From: Nocardia vermiculata NBRC 100427 | GTDB lineage: Bacteria > Actinomycetota > Actinomycetes > Mycobacteriales > Mycobacteriaceae | NCBI RefSeq assembly: GCF_001613265.1 | Contig: NZ_BDCA01000011.1 | Span: 62,001-126,000 of the forward strand | Length of the DNA stretch: 64,000 nucleotides | Reading direction: 5' to 3' | Shown here: positions 46,601 to 55,105 of the stretch, one piece after another | How the letters are laid out: each line of letters starts with the position of its first letter | Numbering within the stretch: position 1 is the stretch's first letter | The notes under the pieces: model-generated | What the model was told of the DNA's origin: nothing | The model's database searches: none | Seen by the model: only the letters and a program-made list of their open reading frames with translations | Made by a program: the position numbers and the translations under genes

Positions 46601-47171
46601 TCCCACCGTGGTGATCGTGCCCGGACTGCGCACCCACGCCCCGGACCACTGGCAGACCAGACTCGCCGCAGAGCTCCCCCGAGTACGCATCGTGCCGCCA
46701 CCCGACCCGGACGCACTGAGCCTGGCGGCCCGAGTCGCGGCTCTCGACCGGGTGCTATCAGCGGTGGACAGTCCGGTGGTACTCGTCGCCCACAGCGCCG
46801 GAGTGATCATCACCGCGCACTGGGCTCGACAACCATCCAGAACGATCCACAGTGCACTGCTGGCAACCCCGCCCGATATCGAAACTCTGCTTCCCCCAGG
46901 CTATCCGACGACAGCCGAGTTGAACGGAACCGGTTGGATCCCGATTCCGCGCCGCCGCTTACCGTTCCCGAGCATCGTCGCCGCCAGCACCACCGACCCA
47001 CTGGCCTCGCCGTCACGAGTCACCGAGTTCGCCGAGGGATGGGGAAGCCTACTGATCGAACTCGGCGACGTCGGCCACCTCAACCTAGCCTCCGGATTCG
47101 GACCCTGGGCTCGGGCACACGAGCTACTCGACGCCACAATCGAGCTCGGCAGTTCGTCGACCCACACGTGA
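46584..47171 (+). CDS. RBBP9/YdeN family alpha/beta hydrolase
   Basis: A small serine hydrolase of 195 residues. It has the RBBP9/YdeN layout: VVIVPGLRTHAPDHWQTRL at the start, nucleophile elbow AHSAGVI around residue 70, a probable acid in STTDPLASPSRV, and the catalytic His in GDVGHLNLASGFGPW near the end. The same ending is characteristic of the family. Substrate unknown. It overlaps the small membrane gene and closes the run of small genes. Confidence 0.9.
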   Translation: MPFTADPTVVIVPGLRTHAPDHWQTRLAAELPRVRIVPPPDPDALSLAARVAALDRVLSAVDSPVVLVAHSAGVIITAHWARQPSRTIHSALLATPPDIETLLPPGYPTTAELNGTGWIPIPRRRLPFPSIVAASTTDPLASPSRVTEFAEGWGSLLIELGDVGHLNLASGFGPWARAHELLDATIELGSSSTHT

Positions 47172-47291
47172 CATGCCACCACCCGCCGCTAGACGAGTAA
47201 TTCCCAGGGGTGATCCTGGCTTGGTGCGGCCTGGTGCTTGTAAATATCAAGCCGGCCTGCGGCACGCCGCGCTCAGGGGCCTACTCACCCG

Positions 47292-47582
47292 TCAGGCGAA
47301 GCGCACCGTTAGCCTCTCGTCCACCGGGTTCGACGCATCCCGCTCGGCTGCTTCGGTCAGCACGGAGGCGATCGCTTCAAACGCTTCAACACCCATCAGC
47401 TCCCGGCTGACCCCGGAGCTTTCCCAGACGATCTCGACCGGGCGTTCGACGTCCGTGGTCAGGCGGTCCCACAGGGCGTCCAGGTTGTGCCCGTAGTACG
47501 GACCGAAGTCCAGGGGTCCCGACAGAGCGTTGTGCAGGTCCGCATGGGTTCGGATCTGTGTCCCGTCGATGGTGGCGCGCAT
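47292..47582 (-). CDS. Barstar family ribonuclease inhibitor
   Basis: A 96-residue barstar-like protein. The motif FGPYYGHNLDALWDRLTTD (middle) is the RNase-binding helix region of barstar, with the acidic residues that plug the barnase active site, and VEIVWESSGVSREL and LTVRFA complete the domain. It would neutralise a barnase-type ribonuclease in the cytoplasm. No barnase gene is adjacent, and the gene lies inside an IR-bounded defective insertion element. It may be an orphan immunity gene. Confidence 0.9.
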   Translation of the reverse strand: MRATIDGTQIRTHADLHNALSGPLDFGPYYGHNLDALWDRLTTDVERPVEIVWESSGVSRELMGVEAFEAIASVLTEAAERDASNPVDERLTVRFA

Positions 47583-47693
47583 GGTCTCGCTTCCAGTTCG
47601 ACAGTGGGTAGAAGTAGAGGTAGTGGCTCGAAATAGGTTGGGCGGCAAGGTGTTGTGGCAAGAGGATTGAGCGAGGGTGTTCAAGATCGTGTT

Positions 47694-47879
47694 GTGACGA
47701 ACGAAATCAACACCCTCGCAACAGCACTCTATGTCAAGATCAGACGCCACGGCGGCAAAACCCCAGCCGGAGTCACCGTCCGCGTCCTGCAACGACTCCT
47801 CGCCCTCACCGCTGCGATCTGGCACAACGACAGGACCGGCGCACCTATACACCGATCACTCACCGCCTATGGTCACTGA
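47694..47879 (+). pseudogene. Internally deleted transposase remnant
   Basis: GTG 47694 opens TNEINTLATALYVKI, the N-terminus of an IS982-like transposase. It then jumps in frame to RRHGGKTPAGVTVRVLQRLL and AIWHNDRTGAP, its C-terminus, ending just at the right inverted repeat. Roughly 200 or more residues, including the DDE catalytic core, are missing. The deletion kept the frame, so a 61-residue peptide could still be made, but it cannot catalyse transposition. Confidence 0.85.
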
Positions 47880-47945
47880 CCCCTGGGAATTACTCGTGTA
47901 GATGATCAGCGCTACTCCAGGAGAAGTACCTCCGGCCCCGAGCAT

Positions 47946-48821
47946 TCACCGGAGGTCTTCGATCACCTTCGCCAGGTCTGTCATCTGCTCCTCGTTGACC
48001 GAGTAATGGGTGATGGAGTATTCGTCGCGGTAACGCCGCAGGGTGTCGGCGATGCCGCGGGCCGACCCGTGGAGGAACCCGGGCAGGTGGCGCAGCTGCG
48101 CATCGGAGAAGTCGGGCTGGAACATGCGGGGCAGTGTCAGATCGACCTCGCCGTGCCCCTCGACCGCTACCGCCTGCACCGTCAACCCCAGTTCGATATC
48201 GGCGAAACGTGGTCCGGCAGCGTCACGAACGAATTGGGCGCGGCGGCCGAGCGCGGCGTCGCCGATCTCGTCGGAGTCGATATCGGCACCGACGGGTATC
48301 CCGGCCAGCGATATGGTGTCGGCATGTTCGGCGGCCACCCGCAGGAGGCGGTCGCCGCCGCCGGCCACCAGTAGCGGAATGTCGTGATGCACCGGCGGTT
48401 GGTGATCGCCCGCGACCAGAGCCTTGGTGTCGACGATCAGGTCGCGCAGGTGCTCGATGCGCTGCCGGGCGCTCGGGAACGGCAGCCCCAGTGCCTCGAA
48501 CTCGGGTTTCGCGAAATCCGGTCCGGCACCGAGCCCGAGCTCGAACCGCCCGTCCGTCAGTTGCGCCACGCTCGCGACATCGCGGGCCAGCCAAGCGGAC
48601 CGATAGAAGGCCCCGTCCAGCACCATGGTGCCGACGTGCACGCGATTCGTCGCCTCCGCCATCGTGATCAGCGCGGGGAACGGCGAAATCATGCCCAGAT
48701 GATCGGGCACCGTGATCACGTCGTAGCCCAGGTCCTCGGCCTGTTGCGCCTTCTTCCGCCACTCGGCACGCGAATCAGCGCCGCCGAGTCCGACAGAGAA
48801 CCGAAACGGGCGCGGTGCCAT
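47946..48821 (-). CDS. LLM class F420-dependent oxidoreductase
   Basis: A 291-residue luciferase-like monooxygenase-fold protein of the F420-dependent TIGR03621 type common in mycobacteria and Nocardia. Recognisable are FSVGLGGADSRAEW at the start, YDVITVPDHLG, RFELGLGAGPDF and PLLVAGGGDRLLR. The start at MAPRPFRF is preferred to the longer frame, which lacks homology. It is expected to reduce or oxidise a small organic substrate with coenzyme F420. The gene upstream on the same strand ends one base before its ATG. Confidence 0.9.
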   Translation of the reverse strand: MAPRPFRFSVGLGGADSRAEWRKKAQQAEDLGYDVITVPDHLGMISPFPALITMAEATNRVHVGTMVLDGAFYRSAWLARDVASVAQLTDGRFELGLGAGPDFAKPEFEALGLPFPSARQRIEHLRDLIVDTKALVAGDHQPPVHHDIPLLVAGGGDRLLRVAAEHADTISLAGIPVGADIDSDEIGDAALGRRAQFVRDAAGPRFADIELGLTVQAVAVEGHGEVDLTLPRMFQPDFSDAQLRHLPGFLHGSARGIADTLRRYRDEYSITHYSVNEEQMTDLAKVIEDLR

Positions 48822-48822
48822 A

Positions 48823-49098
48823 TTATTTCGATCTGCTTTCACTCCGTCGACGGTACGCACACCACTTGCACCGATCTTGCATGTTGCTTGCGCGCGTGAC
48901 GAACGCAGCGTGTGGAACACCAGATTCGACACGACTCAGCCCATGCTGCTCAATCATCGCCTGCTCAGCGAGATAGGTTTGCGTCCATTCCAGCGCTTCC
49001 TGAGCAATAGGCACCGGCGATTGGCCCATTATACGTCGCGAATACCGCTGTGCAGCAGCAAGATTGGCTGTACATTCCGGTGTTGCATCAGACCCCAC
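48823..49098 (-). CDS. Doubtful 91-aa hypothetical protein
   Basis: An open frame from GTG 49098 ends directly before the oxidoreductase start. The product has no recognised domain; it contains four Cys, two in a C-terminal CKWC. Third-position GC is clearly lower than in its neighbours, so it is either foreign DNA or not a gene. The tight fit against the oxidoreductase is the only argument for it. Confidence 0.3.
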   Translation of the reverse strand: MGSDATPECTANLAAAQRYSRRIMGQSPVPIAQEALEWTQTYLAEQAMIEQHGLSRVESGVPHAAFVTRASNMQDRCKWCAYRRRSESRSK

Positions 49099-49130
49099 TG
49101 TGCGACAGTGGTTTTCACACGCTAGTGTGA
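49095..49130. promoter_or_regulatory. Two adjacent perfect palindromes
   Basis: CCACTGT-GCG-ACAGTGG (49095-49111) is followed three bases later by TCACAC-GCTA-GTGTGA (49115-49130). They lie about 50 bp before the start of the secreted protein gene and just upstream of the opposite reading unit. Two different regulators, or a composite operator, are plausible; no T-run suggests a terminator. Confidence 0.5.
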
Positions 49131-49176
49131 GCGTGCGCCGTTCAAGGGGGACGGTTGAAGTGGAGGGAAATCAAGA

Positions 49177-49797
49177 ATGAAGGTCGGAAAGATCACTGCT
49201 GCCGTTTTCATGGCTGTTGCCGCGGTGGGTGTCACCGCAGCTACCGCCAATGGTCAGCCCGCTGTGGCGACCGAGCAGCCGGCCGTAGTGGCTTCGGGGG
49301 ACGCGACCTCGGGTGTTGTGAACGGAATCAACTACAACACCACGGTCTCTCCGGTGGAGAAGACCATCACCTGGGCAGTCGACAGCGGTCGGTTCGAGGT
49401 TGCCTCGGACGGCTCTGCGGTGCTGCTGCAGGGCGACAACGGTCAGACGGTGGATCAGGTGTCGCTGCGATCCGAGGTGGCCGGACTGCCGGTCGAGTTG
49501 ACACCGGAGATCAGCCAGGACGGACGGAGCGTGCAGTTGGCGGCGTCGATGACTCCGCAGGACAGTGCGACGCTGCAGGATGTCGCTGACGCACAGGACA
49601 TCAGCAGCTCCTACGACCGGCTCATGGTTCAGGTCAACAAGAACATGCCCGGAATCATCGTGGGCGCCGTGATCGGCGCGTTCGTTCCGTTCCTGTGGCT
49701 GGTGTCGATCCCGGCCGGTGCGCTCATCGGTGGATACGTGATGGGTGGCCAGCCGTTCCTGGACGCGGTGATCGCGTTCGCGACCGGTCAGCCCTGA
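49177..49797 (+). CDS. Exported protein with C-terminal hydrophobic Gly-rich segment
   Basis: A protein of 206 residues with a Sec signal peptide (basic KVGK, hydrophobic core to about residue 23, cleavage likely after ATANG). The mature domain is a beta-rich segment of about 115 residues (NGINYNTTVSPVEKTITW onward). A C-terminal hydrophobic stretch follows (about residues 158-200: GIIVGAVIGAFVPFLWLVSI, then more Gly) that may insert into membrane as a hairpin. Similar proteins occur in several copies in nocardial genomes; function unknown. Ribosome site GGAGGG is present and a strong terminator follows. Confidence 0.82.
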   Translation: MKVGKITAAVFMAVAAVGVTAATANGQPAVATEQPAVVASGDATSGVVNGINYNTTVSPVEKTITWAVDSGRFEVASDGSAVLLQGDNGQTVDQVSLRSEVAGLPVELTPEISQDGRSVQLAASMTPQDSATLQDVADAQDISSSYDRLMVQVNKNMPGIIVGAVIGAFVPFLWLVSIPAGALIGGYVMGGQPFLDAVIAFATGQP

Positions 49798-49813
49798 TCT
49801 GACGCCACAACCT

Positions 49814-49847
49814 CCTGTGGGCCCGCGAGCGATTGCGGGCCCACAGG
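49814..49847 (+). terminator. Terminator after the exported protein gene
   Basis: Perfect 13-bp arms CCTGTGGGCCCGC and GCGGGCCCACAGG enclose an 8-nt loop, starting 17 bp after the stop codon. It also lies past the end of the convergent P450 gene, so it may serve both. Confidence 0.85.
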
Positions 49848-49888
49848 GGCGTCATCCGGTCGGCAGTCACCACTCGAACGTCGGTCTG

Positions 49889-51136
49889 TCAGCGGATGTG
49901 CAACGGGGACGACGGCGGGAACTGCACGCGCAGTGACGACAACGAGCGATGGAAGGGGCCGGGCCGCCAGGTCAGGGCCTCGGCCAACCTGATTTCGGGG
50001 AGCGCGTCGAGAAGCTGGTCGATGGCATCCTGGGCGATCAGGTATGCCATCGACTGAGCCGGGCAGGTGCGCGGCCCGGCCCCCCATGCCAGATGGGAGC
50101 GGTTGCCGGTGCGATCACCACCGCGAACCTCCGGATCGTTGTTGCAGGCAGCGATACTGATGACGACGGGCTGATGAGCGGGCAGCCAGGTGTCGTCGAT
50201 GAGGATCGGCTGGCGCGGGTAGGTCAGTAGATAATTCGCCAGCGGCGGGTCGTTGAAGAGAACATCGTCGAGTGCCTCCCGGGTGGACAGACTTCCACCG
50301 AGCACTCCCCCGCCCACGCGGTCGTCGGTGAGGATGAACAGCAGCGTATTGACGATGAAGTTCTGCTGGAATTCGATCCCGGCGCCGTACTGACTCGCCA
50401 GTTGATGAACCATCTCCGTATCGTCGAGTTCTGCCGGATGTCGCAGCAGCGCGGAGGTCAGGTCGGCACCGGGGGCGGCCCGTTTCAGGGCGACCAGTTC
50501 CAGCATCGCCGCACTGATCATCTGGTTGCCCTGATCGGCATGGACGCCCTCGACGATCGCCGCCATACCGGCGGCCATCTTCTGGCCGATCTCCGGCGGG
50601 CAGCCGAACAGCGAGTTGAGCACTCCGAAGATCAGTGGAAACGTGTACTGGCTGATGAGGTCGGCGCTGCCGTCCTCGCAGAAGGAGTTGATCAGCGACA
50701 CGGCGATCTCCTCCACGGTGCTGTGCAGCGCGTAGAGATCGACCTTTCCGACGCTCTCGGTGGTCGCCCGGCGATAGCGCGCCGCCTCCGCCCCAGCGCT
50801 CCTGGTCGCCATCGGACGCCACTCCATCATCGGCAGCACCGGGCAGTCGGGCGGCATTTGCTGCTGCCAGGTGCGTGGATCGGCTGGAAAATGCTCGGGA
50901 TCGTTGAGAATCCGCACCGCGGTCCGGTAATTGATGACCAAAGTGGCGGGCACACCGGGCGCCAACTCCACCGGAATCAGGGAGTGATCCCGCTTTCGCA
51001 TTTCACGATAGTAATGATGCGGATCGGCGGCGAATTCCGTTGCAAACAACGGCATTCGCGGCTCATCGGAGTCGAACGGCAAGACGGCGTGCGTGGGGCA
51101 CGACCGGTCGGACGTTCCGGACGGGACGGTACTCAA
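49889..51136 (-). CDS. Cytochrome P450, CYP157-like, lacking ExxR
   Basis: A 415-residue P450. The heme loop LAWGAGPRTCPAQS has the axial Cys. The I helix reads GAGIEFQQN in place of AGx(D/E)T, so the usual oxygen-activating Thr is absent. The K helix reads DDVLFNDPPLANYL where ExxR is expected, so both ExxR residues are replaced. The CYP157 family of Streptomyces is known to lack ExxR and has a very similar K-helix context. Redox partners are not encoded nearby. It is divergent from a TetR gene 155 bp away, which probably controls it. Confidence 0.9.
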   Translation of the reverse strand: MSTVPSGTSDRSCPTHAVLPFDSDEPRMPLFATEFAADPHHYYREMRKRDHSLIPVELAPGVPATLVINYRTAVRILNDPEHFPADPRTWQQQMPPDCPVLPMMEWRPMATRSAGAEAARYRRATTESVGKVDLYALHSTVEEIAVSLINSFCEDGSADLISQYTFPLIFGVLNSLFGCPPEIGQKMAAGMAAIVEGVHADQGNQMISAAMLELVALKRAAPGADLTSALLRHPAELDDTEMVHQLASQYGAGIEFQQNFIVNTLLFILTDDRVGGGVLGGSLSTREALDDVLFNDPPLANYLLTYPRQPILIDDTWLPAHQPVVISIAACNNDPEVRGGDRTGNRSHLAWGAGPRTCPAQSMAYLIAQDAIDQLLDALPEIRLAEALTWRPGPFHRSLSSLRVQFPPSSPLHIR

Positions 51137-51291
51137 CAGAAAACTCCAACGGAAGTTAGGACAGCTAGACTGTTCCCGGCTTGCTCATGCGGAAGATGTG
51201 CTCGCCGAATATTTTCGCGCCACGAGTTCCGCCGGGGCGGTGCGACGGCCGGCGGTCGAGCCTCGAGCGGCGACCGATAGGAGGGAGCGCA

Positions 51292-51930
51292 GTGACCACC
51301 GGGTCGGCGGCGCAACACCCCCGGCGAGGCCGCGGACGCCCGCCAGGATCCAACGGTGTACACACGCGCGACTCCATTCTGCTCGCGGCGCGCGAGCTGT
51401 TCAGCGAAGTCGGCTACGAACGTGCGACATTCACCGGCATCGCAATCCGGGCGGGGGTAACGCGCACCAATATCAACAACTACTTCCGGAGCAAGGACGA
51501 GCTCTACCGCACATTGTTCGACACGGACAAGGACAGTGTGATCACCGCCGGCATCGCCGAGGCCGGGGCGGCGGCCGACCTCGCCGATCGAATCGCCGCG
51601 TTCCTGCACATCATCATGCGAGCTGATTCCGAGAACCGCACCTACGTACGGTTTCTCGCATCCTCGCTGTTCGACGCCCTGCGCAATCCGGAGCTCGGTG
51701 AATGGGCAGCGGGGCAGATCGACAATGTGCGCGACTTCATCCGATCCATACTCGACGCCGCTGTCGCGGACGGGACGATCGGACCGGCAGTCGACCTCGC
51801 GACCACCACCGAGGTACTCATCGCGGTGGTCTGGGGGATGAGCATGTACGCGGGGTTCGTCGGAACCGAAGACCAGCTCGAGCCGATGATCGACTATCTC
51901 GCCGCCCTGCTGCGCGGCACCCTCTGGTAG
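51292..51930 (+). CDS. TetR family transcriptional regulator
   Basis: A protein of 212 residues from GTG 51292, six bases after AGGAGGG; the longer frame to 51181 has no ribosome site. A basic Arg/Gly-rich N-terminal tail (PRRGRGRPPGS) precedes the HTH (TFTGIAIRAGVTRTNINNYF, about residues 43-62). The C-terminal domain is helical. It lies head to head with the P450 gene and tail to tail with the phosphotransferase operon, so it may control one or both. Confidence 0.92.
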   Translation: MTTGSAAQHPRRGRGRPPGSNGVHTRDSILLAARELFSEVGYERATFTGIAIRAGVTRTNINNYFRSKDELYRTLFDTDKDSVITAGIAEAGAAADLADRIAAFLHIIMRADSENRTYVRFLASSLFDALRNPELGEWAAGQIDNVRDFIRSILDAAVADGTIGPAVDLATTTEVLIAVVWGMSMYAGFVGTEDQLEPMIDYLAALLRGTLW

Positions 51931-51998
51931 CCGCGGCCGGTGCCCGCGGGGGCCGGCCCACCGTCCGGTGCGCCGGCCCCGATACCGCATTGTTCGAA

Positions 51999-53609
51999 TC
52001 ATCCGAGGATGGTGACCGTGCCCGCGTCACCATCGAGTCGAATGCGTTGCCCGTCACAGATCCGGTAACTGCCGTTTCCGGTGCCACACACACAGGGAAT
52101 CCCGAGTTCACGGGCCACGATCGGACCGTGACTGAGCAGACCCCCGTAATCGGTCACCACGCCTGCCGCCACGAGAAACAACGACACCCAGCTCGGGTCC
52201 GTAGTCTCACAGACCAAGATGTCACCGTCGTCGAGTTCGGTGGTCGCCGGATCGCGAACCACCCGGGCGCGCCCCTCGACCACCCCACCGCTGGCGGCGA
52301 CGCCGGTGACGACGCTGGAAACATCCGGGACGGGAGCGCCGGACTCACCGGCCTTGGTCAGTACCGGCACACCCGCCCATGCCTGCGGTAGCCGGAAGTC
52401 GCAGCGCTGTTCATATTCCGCTCGGCGAGCCTCGACCAGTTCCCGACGATCATCAGTGATCCCGGCGCGCACTTCGTCGTAGGACAGATGGAAGATGTCG
52501 TCGATACGGTCGATCACACCCGATTCGACCAGTAGGGCGCCCTGCCGCCGCGCGGCGGCCCGCGCGATGTCGAAGGTGAGCAGATATCCGGCTTTGCCCT
52601 GCTCGCGCAGGGCAATCCAGCGTGCAGCCCACCGTACGTACCGAGCGGCCCCACGACGCTTTCGCCGCGGCAGGGCTGCCTGGAGTTCGGCCAGCGCGCG
52701 TTGTCTGCTCGCGATCTGTTCCCGGCTCCTGTTGCGCGGCGCCCGTGGGCTGTCCACTGGAATCGCGCGGTAGTCGGCAAGGCGGTTGAGGATCGGGGCA
52801 GGGTCCTCTCGCCAGGTCACCCCGGACAACTGGCCCTCGTTGTTGCCGTGGTAACCGTGCCGATCGGTGAACTCTCGCAGTGAGATCTGCTCGTGCGCCA
52901 GCGCCCACAGATCGTGTGCGATCTCGCTCTCGTCGGATCCGACTCCGGACAGCAACGCAGGCGCCAGATGGACCAGGTCCAGCCCCGCCAGCATCTCGGT
53001 CACCCGGTCCGCAAGCCCGGAACTGACGAAGGCCACCAGCATATGTTTGGTCAGCATGCGCTGGAAACGCTCACGCGCGTCGTCGAGCAGCGCCACACAT
53101 CCCGCATGGTCGAGCGTGTCGATACTGTCCAGATGGGCGAGCCGCCAGCGGCGCAGGTCCGCGAACTCGGTGTCGTGCTGCTTGGGCAGTCGCAGCACCG
53201 CCGCAGGCGCCTTCGCAACGATGACGGGATAGCGTCGAGCACTGTTCGCATCGACGGTCTCCGGTCGGACATAGCCGAAGAGCTGCTGTTCGACCGCTGA
53301 TGCCGAGGTGCCAGGGGTGATGTTCGCGATCTCCCGGAAGTTATCGATATTGGCCGCGGCCCGCCCGGCGAACAGCGTCCAGAACATGTCCTCCGATCGA
53401 TCGGGAACGACGACCTGCTTCGTCGTCAGCACCCCCAGGTTCCGGAATGTGGTGCGAGTGGCCAATTCCACCGACGCGTTGATGAATGTGAAGCCCAGCG
53501 TCGTGAAGACCCCGGGAAACGCCTCCGCGACATTGCCGGTGGTCCAGGTAACCGAGGGGTCGATCGTCGCATTATCGAGCGTTTCCTCGACGATCTCACG
53601 GGTGCTCAT
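51999..53609 (-). CDS. RPH-like phosphotransferase subunit: substrate-binding region plus PEP-utilising mobile domain
   Basis: A protein of 536 residues. The last 110 residues are a PEP-utilising-enzyme mobile domain with GGLLSHGPIVARE; H494 is the expected phosphohistidine. The sequence around it (GVVEGRARVV, GDILVCETTDPSW, GIPC) closely follows the C-terminus of rifampin phosphotransferase. The first 400 residues are mainly helical and resemble the substrate-binding part of that family. No ATP-grasp domain is present; that is on the coupled upstream gene, whose stop overlaps this ATG (ATGA). Inference: acceptor-binding half of a split dikinase. Substrate unknown. Confidence 0.85.
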   Translation of the reverse strand: MSTREIVEETLDNATIDPSVTWTTGNVAEAFPGVFTTLGFTFINASVELATRTTFRNLGVLTTKQVVVPDRSEDMFWTLFAGRAAANIDNFREIANITPGTSASAVEQQLFGYVRPETVDANSARRYPVIVAKAPAAVLRLPKQHDTEFADLRRWRLAHLDSIDTLDHAGCVALLDDARERFQRMLTKHMLVAFVSSGLADRVTEMLAGLDLVHLAPALLSGVGSDESEIAHDLWALAHEQISLREFTDRHGYHGNNEGQLSGVTWREDPAPILNRLADYRAIPVDSPRAPRNRSREQIASRQRALAELQAALPRRKRRGAARYVRWAARWIALREQGKAGYLLTFDIARAAARRQGALLVESGVIDRIDDIFHLSYDEVRAGITDDRRELVEARRAEYEQRCDFRLPQAWAGVPVLTKAGESGAPVPDVSSVVTGVAASGGVVEGRARVVRDPATTELDDGDILVCETTDPSWVSLFLVAAGVVTDYGGLLSHGPIVARELGIPCVCGTGNGSYRICDGQRIRLDGDAGTVTILG

Positions 53610-55105
53610 CGATGCTTCTCCATCCGGCGTCGCAGCAGCAGCTCGGGCAGGGCACCCGGCGCATCGTGGGGGGATTGTGCGCGCGCCCATCGGGTCAGCA
53701 GCGCGATATCGGGATCGTCGACCGGGGCGCCGGCGGTGACGGCCAGCTCACCCGCGTATACCACCCCGGACACTGCGTCGACGGTGACGGTCTGCCCAGC
53801 CAGCATCATGAGTGATCCGGTGCCGCAACCGACTACGCAGGGCACCGCCATCTCACGACAGACCACTGCCGCATGCGAGGTCGAGCCGCCCAGTTCCGTG
53901 ATCACCGCAGTGGCTACGGCCATAGCCGGTACATCGTCCGGGTCGGTAGTGGGCCGGGCCAGGATCACTTTTTCCCCCTGGCCCGCCCTTTCCTCGGCTT
54001 CGGCGGAATCGGTGACGACGACACCGGTGGCGATGCCCGGACACGCCGGTTTACCGGTCGCCACAGGCTCGGACGTATCCAGCACACCGTGATCGAGTCG
54101 CGGGGCCAGGAGCGCCCGAACCTGCTCGGGCCCCACACGGTCGAGCGCTTCGCTCTCGGTGATCAACCCGGCCTGCCGCAGGAGCACCGCATGCCGGACC
54201 GTGGCCTCCGGAGTACGTTTAGCGGTCCGGGTCTGCAGTAACCACAGTCTGCCGCTCTCGACCGTGAACTCGATATCCTGCACATCGCGGTCGAGGGCTT
54301 CCAACTGGGCTCCGGCCGCGAGCAACTCGGCATGCACCGCGGGCAGCGTGGCAGCCAGCTGTGCGAGCGGCTGTGCGTCGGTGCGGCCGGACACCACATC
54401 TTCGCCCTGGCCGCGCGGTAGCCATTCGCCGTAGGGTTCAGCTCCGCCGGTGAGCGGGTTGCGGGTGAACAGCACGCCGGCCCCCGAACGATGGTCGAAG
54501 TTACCGAACACCATCGCCTGCACCGTGACCGCCGTGCCGGTGTCATCGGACAGGCCTCGGCTCTCGCGGTAACCGACCGCCCGCGGCAAACGCCAGGAAC
54601 GCAACACCGCAATGATCGCGTGGCGCAGCTGTTCCCACGGGCACGCGGGCGGCGGGCAGCCGACAACATTCTCGAACTGCGCACGAAAGCGGCGCCGGGT
54701 ATCGGCCGCAAAAGCGGCATCCGCGGAGTGTTCCGCCAAGGCGCGTTCGACCTCGTCGGTCATCCCGAGGTTGAGGACGGTATCCATCATCCCGGGCATA
54801 CTGGTCGCTGCGCCCGAGCGTACCGAGACGAGTAGCGGCTGTGGGCCGGCACCGAATCGGCGGCCCGTGCTCGCCTCGAGTTCGGCCACGGCAGCGGGCA
54901 TGGCCTCCCATACCTCCGGCGGCAGCGACTCACCCGTCCGCTGCATATGGCGGCACACCTCGGTGGTGATGACGAAGGCAGGCGGGACCGGGAGTCCGAA
55001 CGCCGACATTCGCTGCAGGCCCCAGGCCTTGCCGCCCAGTAGTTCGGGTCCGGCGGTAATGGTCGGTCCGAGCGAGAGAACCGAAGGATGTCCGGTGGTG
55101 GTCAC
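53606..55105 (-). CDS. PPDK/PEP-synthase-like ATP-grasp plus phosphohistidine protein
   Basis: A protein of 499 residues equal to the first half of pyruvate phosphate dikinase. The ATP-grasp domain shows LGGKAWGL, LVSVRSGAATSMPGMMDT, AVTVQAMVFGN and FTRNPLTGG. The central domain has ELGGSTSHAAVVCREM with H411 as phosphohistidine. The C-terminal PEP/pyruvate TIM barrel (about 350 residues) is absent, so it cannot make PEP alone. It would phosphorylate its His from ATP and pass the phosphate on. The start (GTGA) overlaps the upstream stop and its own stop overlaps the next ATG. Confidence 0.88.
   Translation of the reverse strand: MTTTGHPSVLSLGPTITAGPELLGGKAWGLQRMSAFGLPVPPAFVITTEVCRHMQRTGESLPPEVWEAMPAAVAELEASTGRRFGAGPQPLLVSVRSGAATSMPGMMDTVLNLGMTDEVERALAEHSADAAFAADTRRRFRAQFENVVGCPPPACPWEQLRHAIIAVLRSWRLPRAVGYRESRGLSDDTGTAVTVQAMVFGNFDHRSGAGVLFTRNPLTGGAEPYGEWLPRGQGEDVVSGRTDAQPLAQLAATLPAVHAELLAAGAQLEALDRDVQDIEFTVESGRLWLLQTRTAKRTPEATVRHAVLLRQAGLITESEALDRVGPEQVRALLAPRLDHGVLDTSEPVATGKPACPGIATGVVVTDSAEAEERAGQGEKVILARPTTDPDDVPAMAVATAVITELGGSTSHAAVVCREMAVPCVVGCGTGSLMMLAGQTVTVDAVSGVVYAGELAVTAGAPVDDPDIALLTRWARAQSPHDAPGALPELLLRRRMEKHR

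Larger units (their letters stand above)
47193..47897. mobile_element. Defective IS (IS982-like) bounded by 19-bp inverted repeats, carrying a barstar gene
   Basis: The 19-bp sequence ACGAGTAATTCCCAGGGGT at 47193-47211 is repeated perfectly in inverted orientation at 47879-47897. Inside are a barstar gene next to the left repeat and a transposase remnant whose stop touches the right repeat. Only the first codons and the last 45 or so codons of the transposase remain, so the element (705 bp) cannot move by itself but keeps both ends. I see no clear target duplication. The IS982-like label comes from the remembered N- and C-terminal sequences of that transposase group. Confidence 0.8.

Noticed and set aside
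47583..47692. Possible remnant of a barnase C-terminus upstream of barstar (an HY-x2-F pattern on the minus strand).
   Set aside because: The match is a few residues only, has no stop at the expected place, and could be chance.
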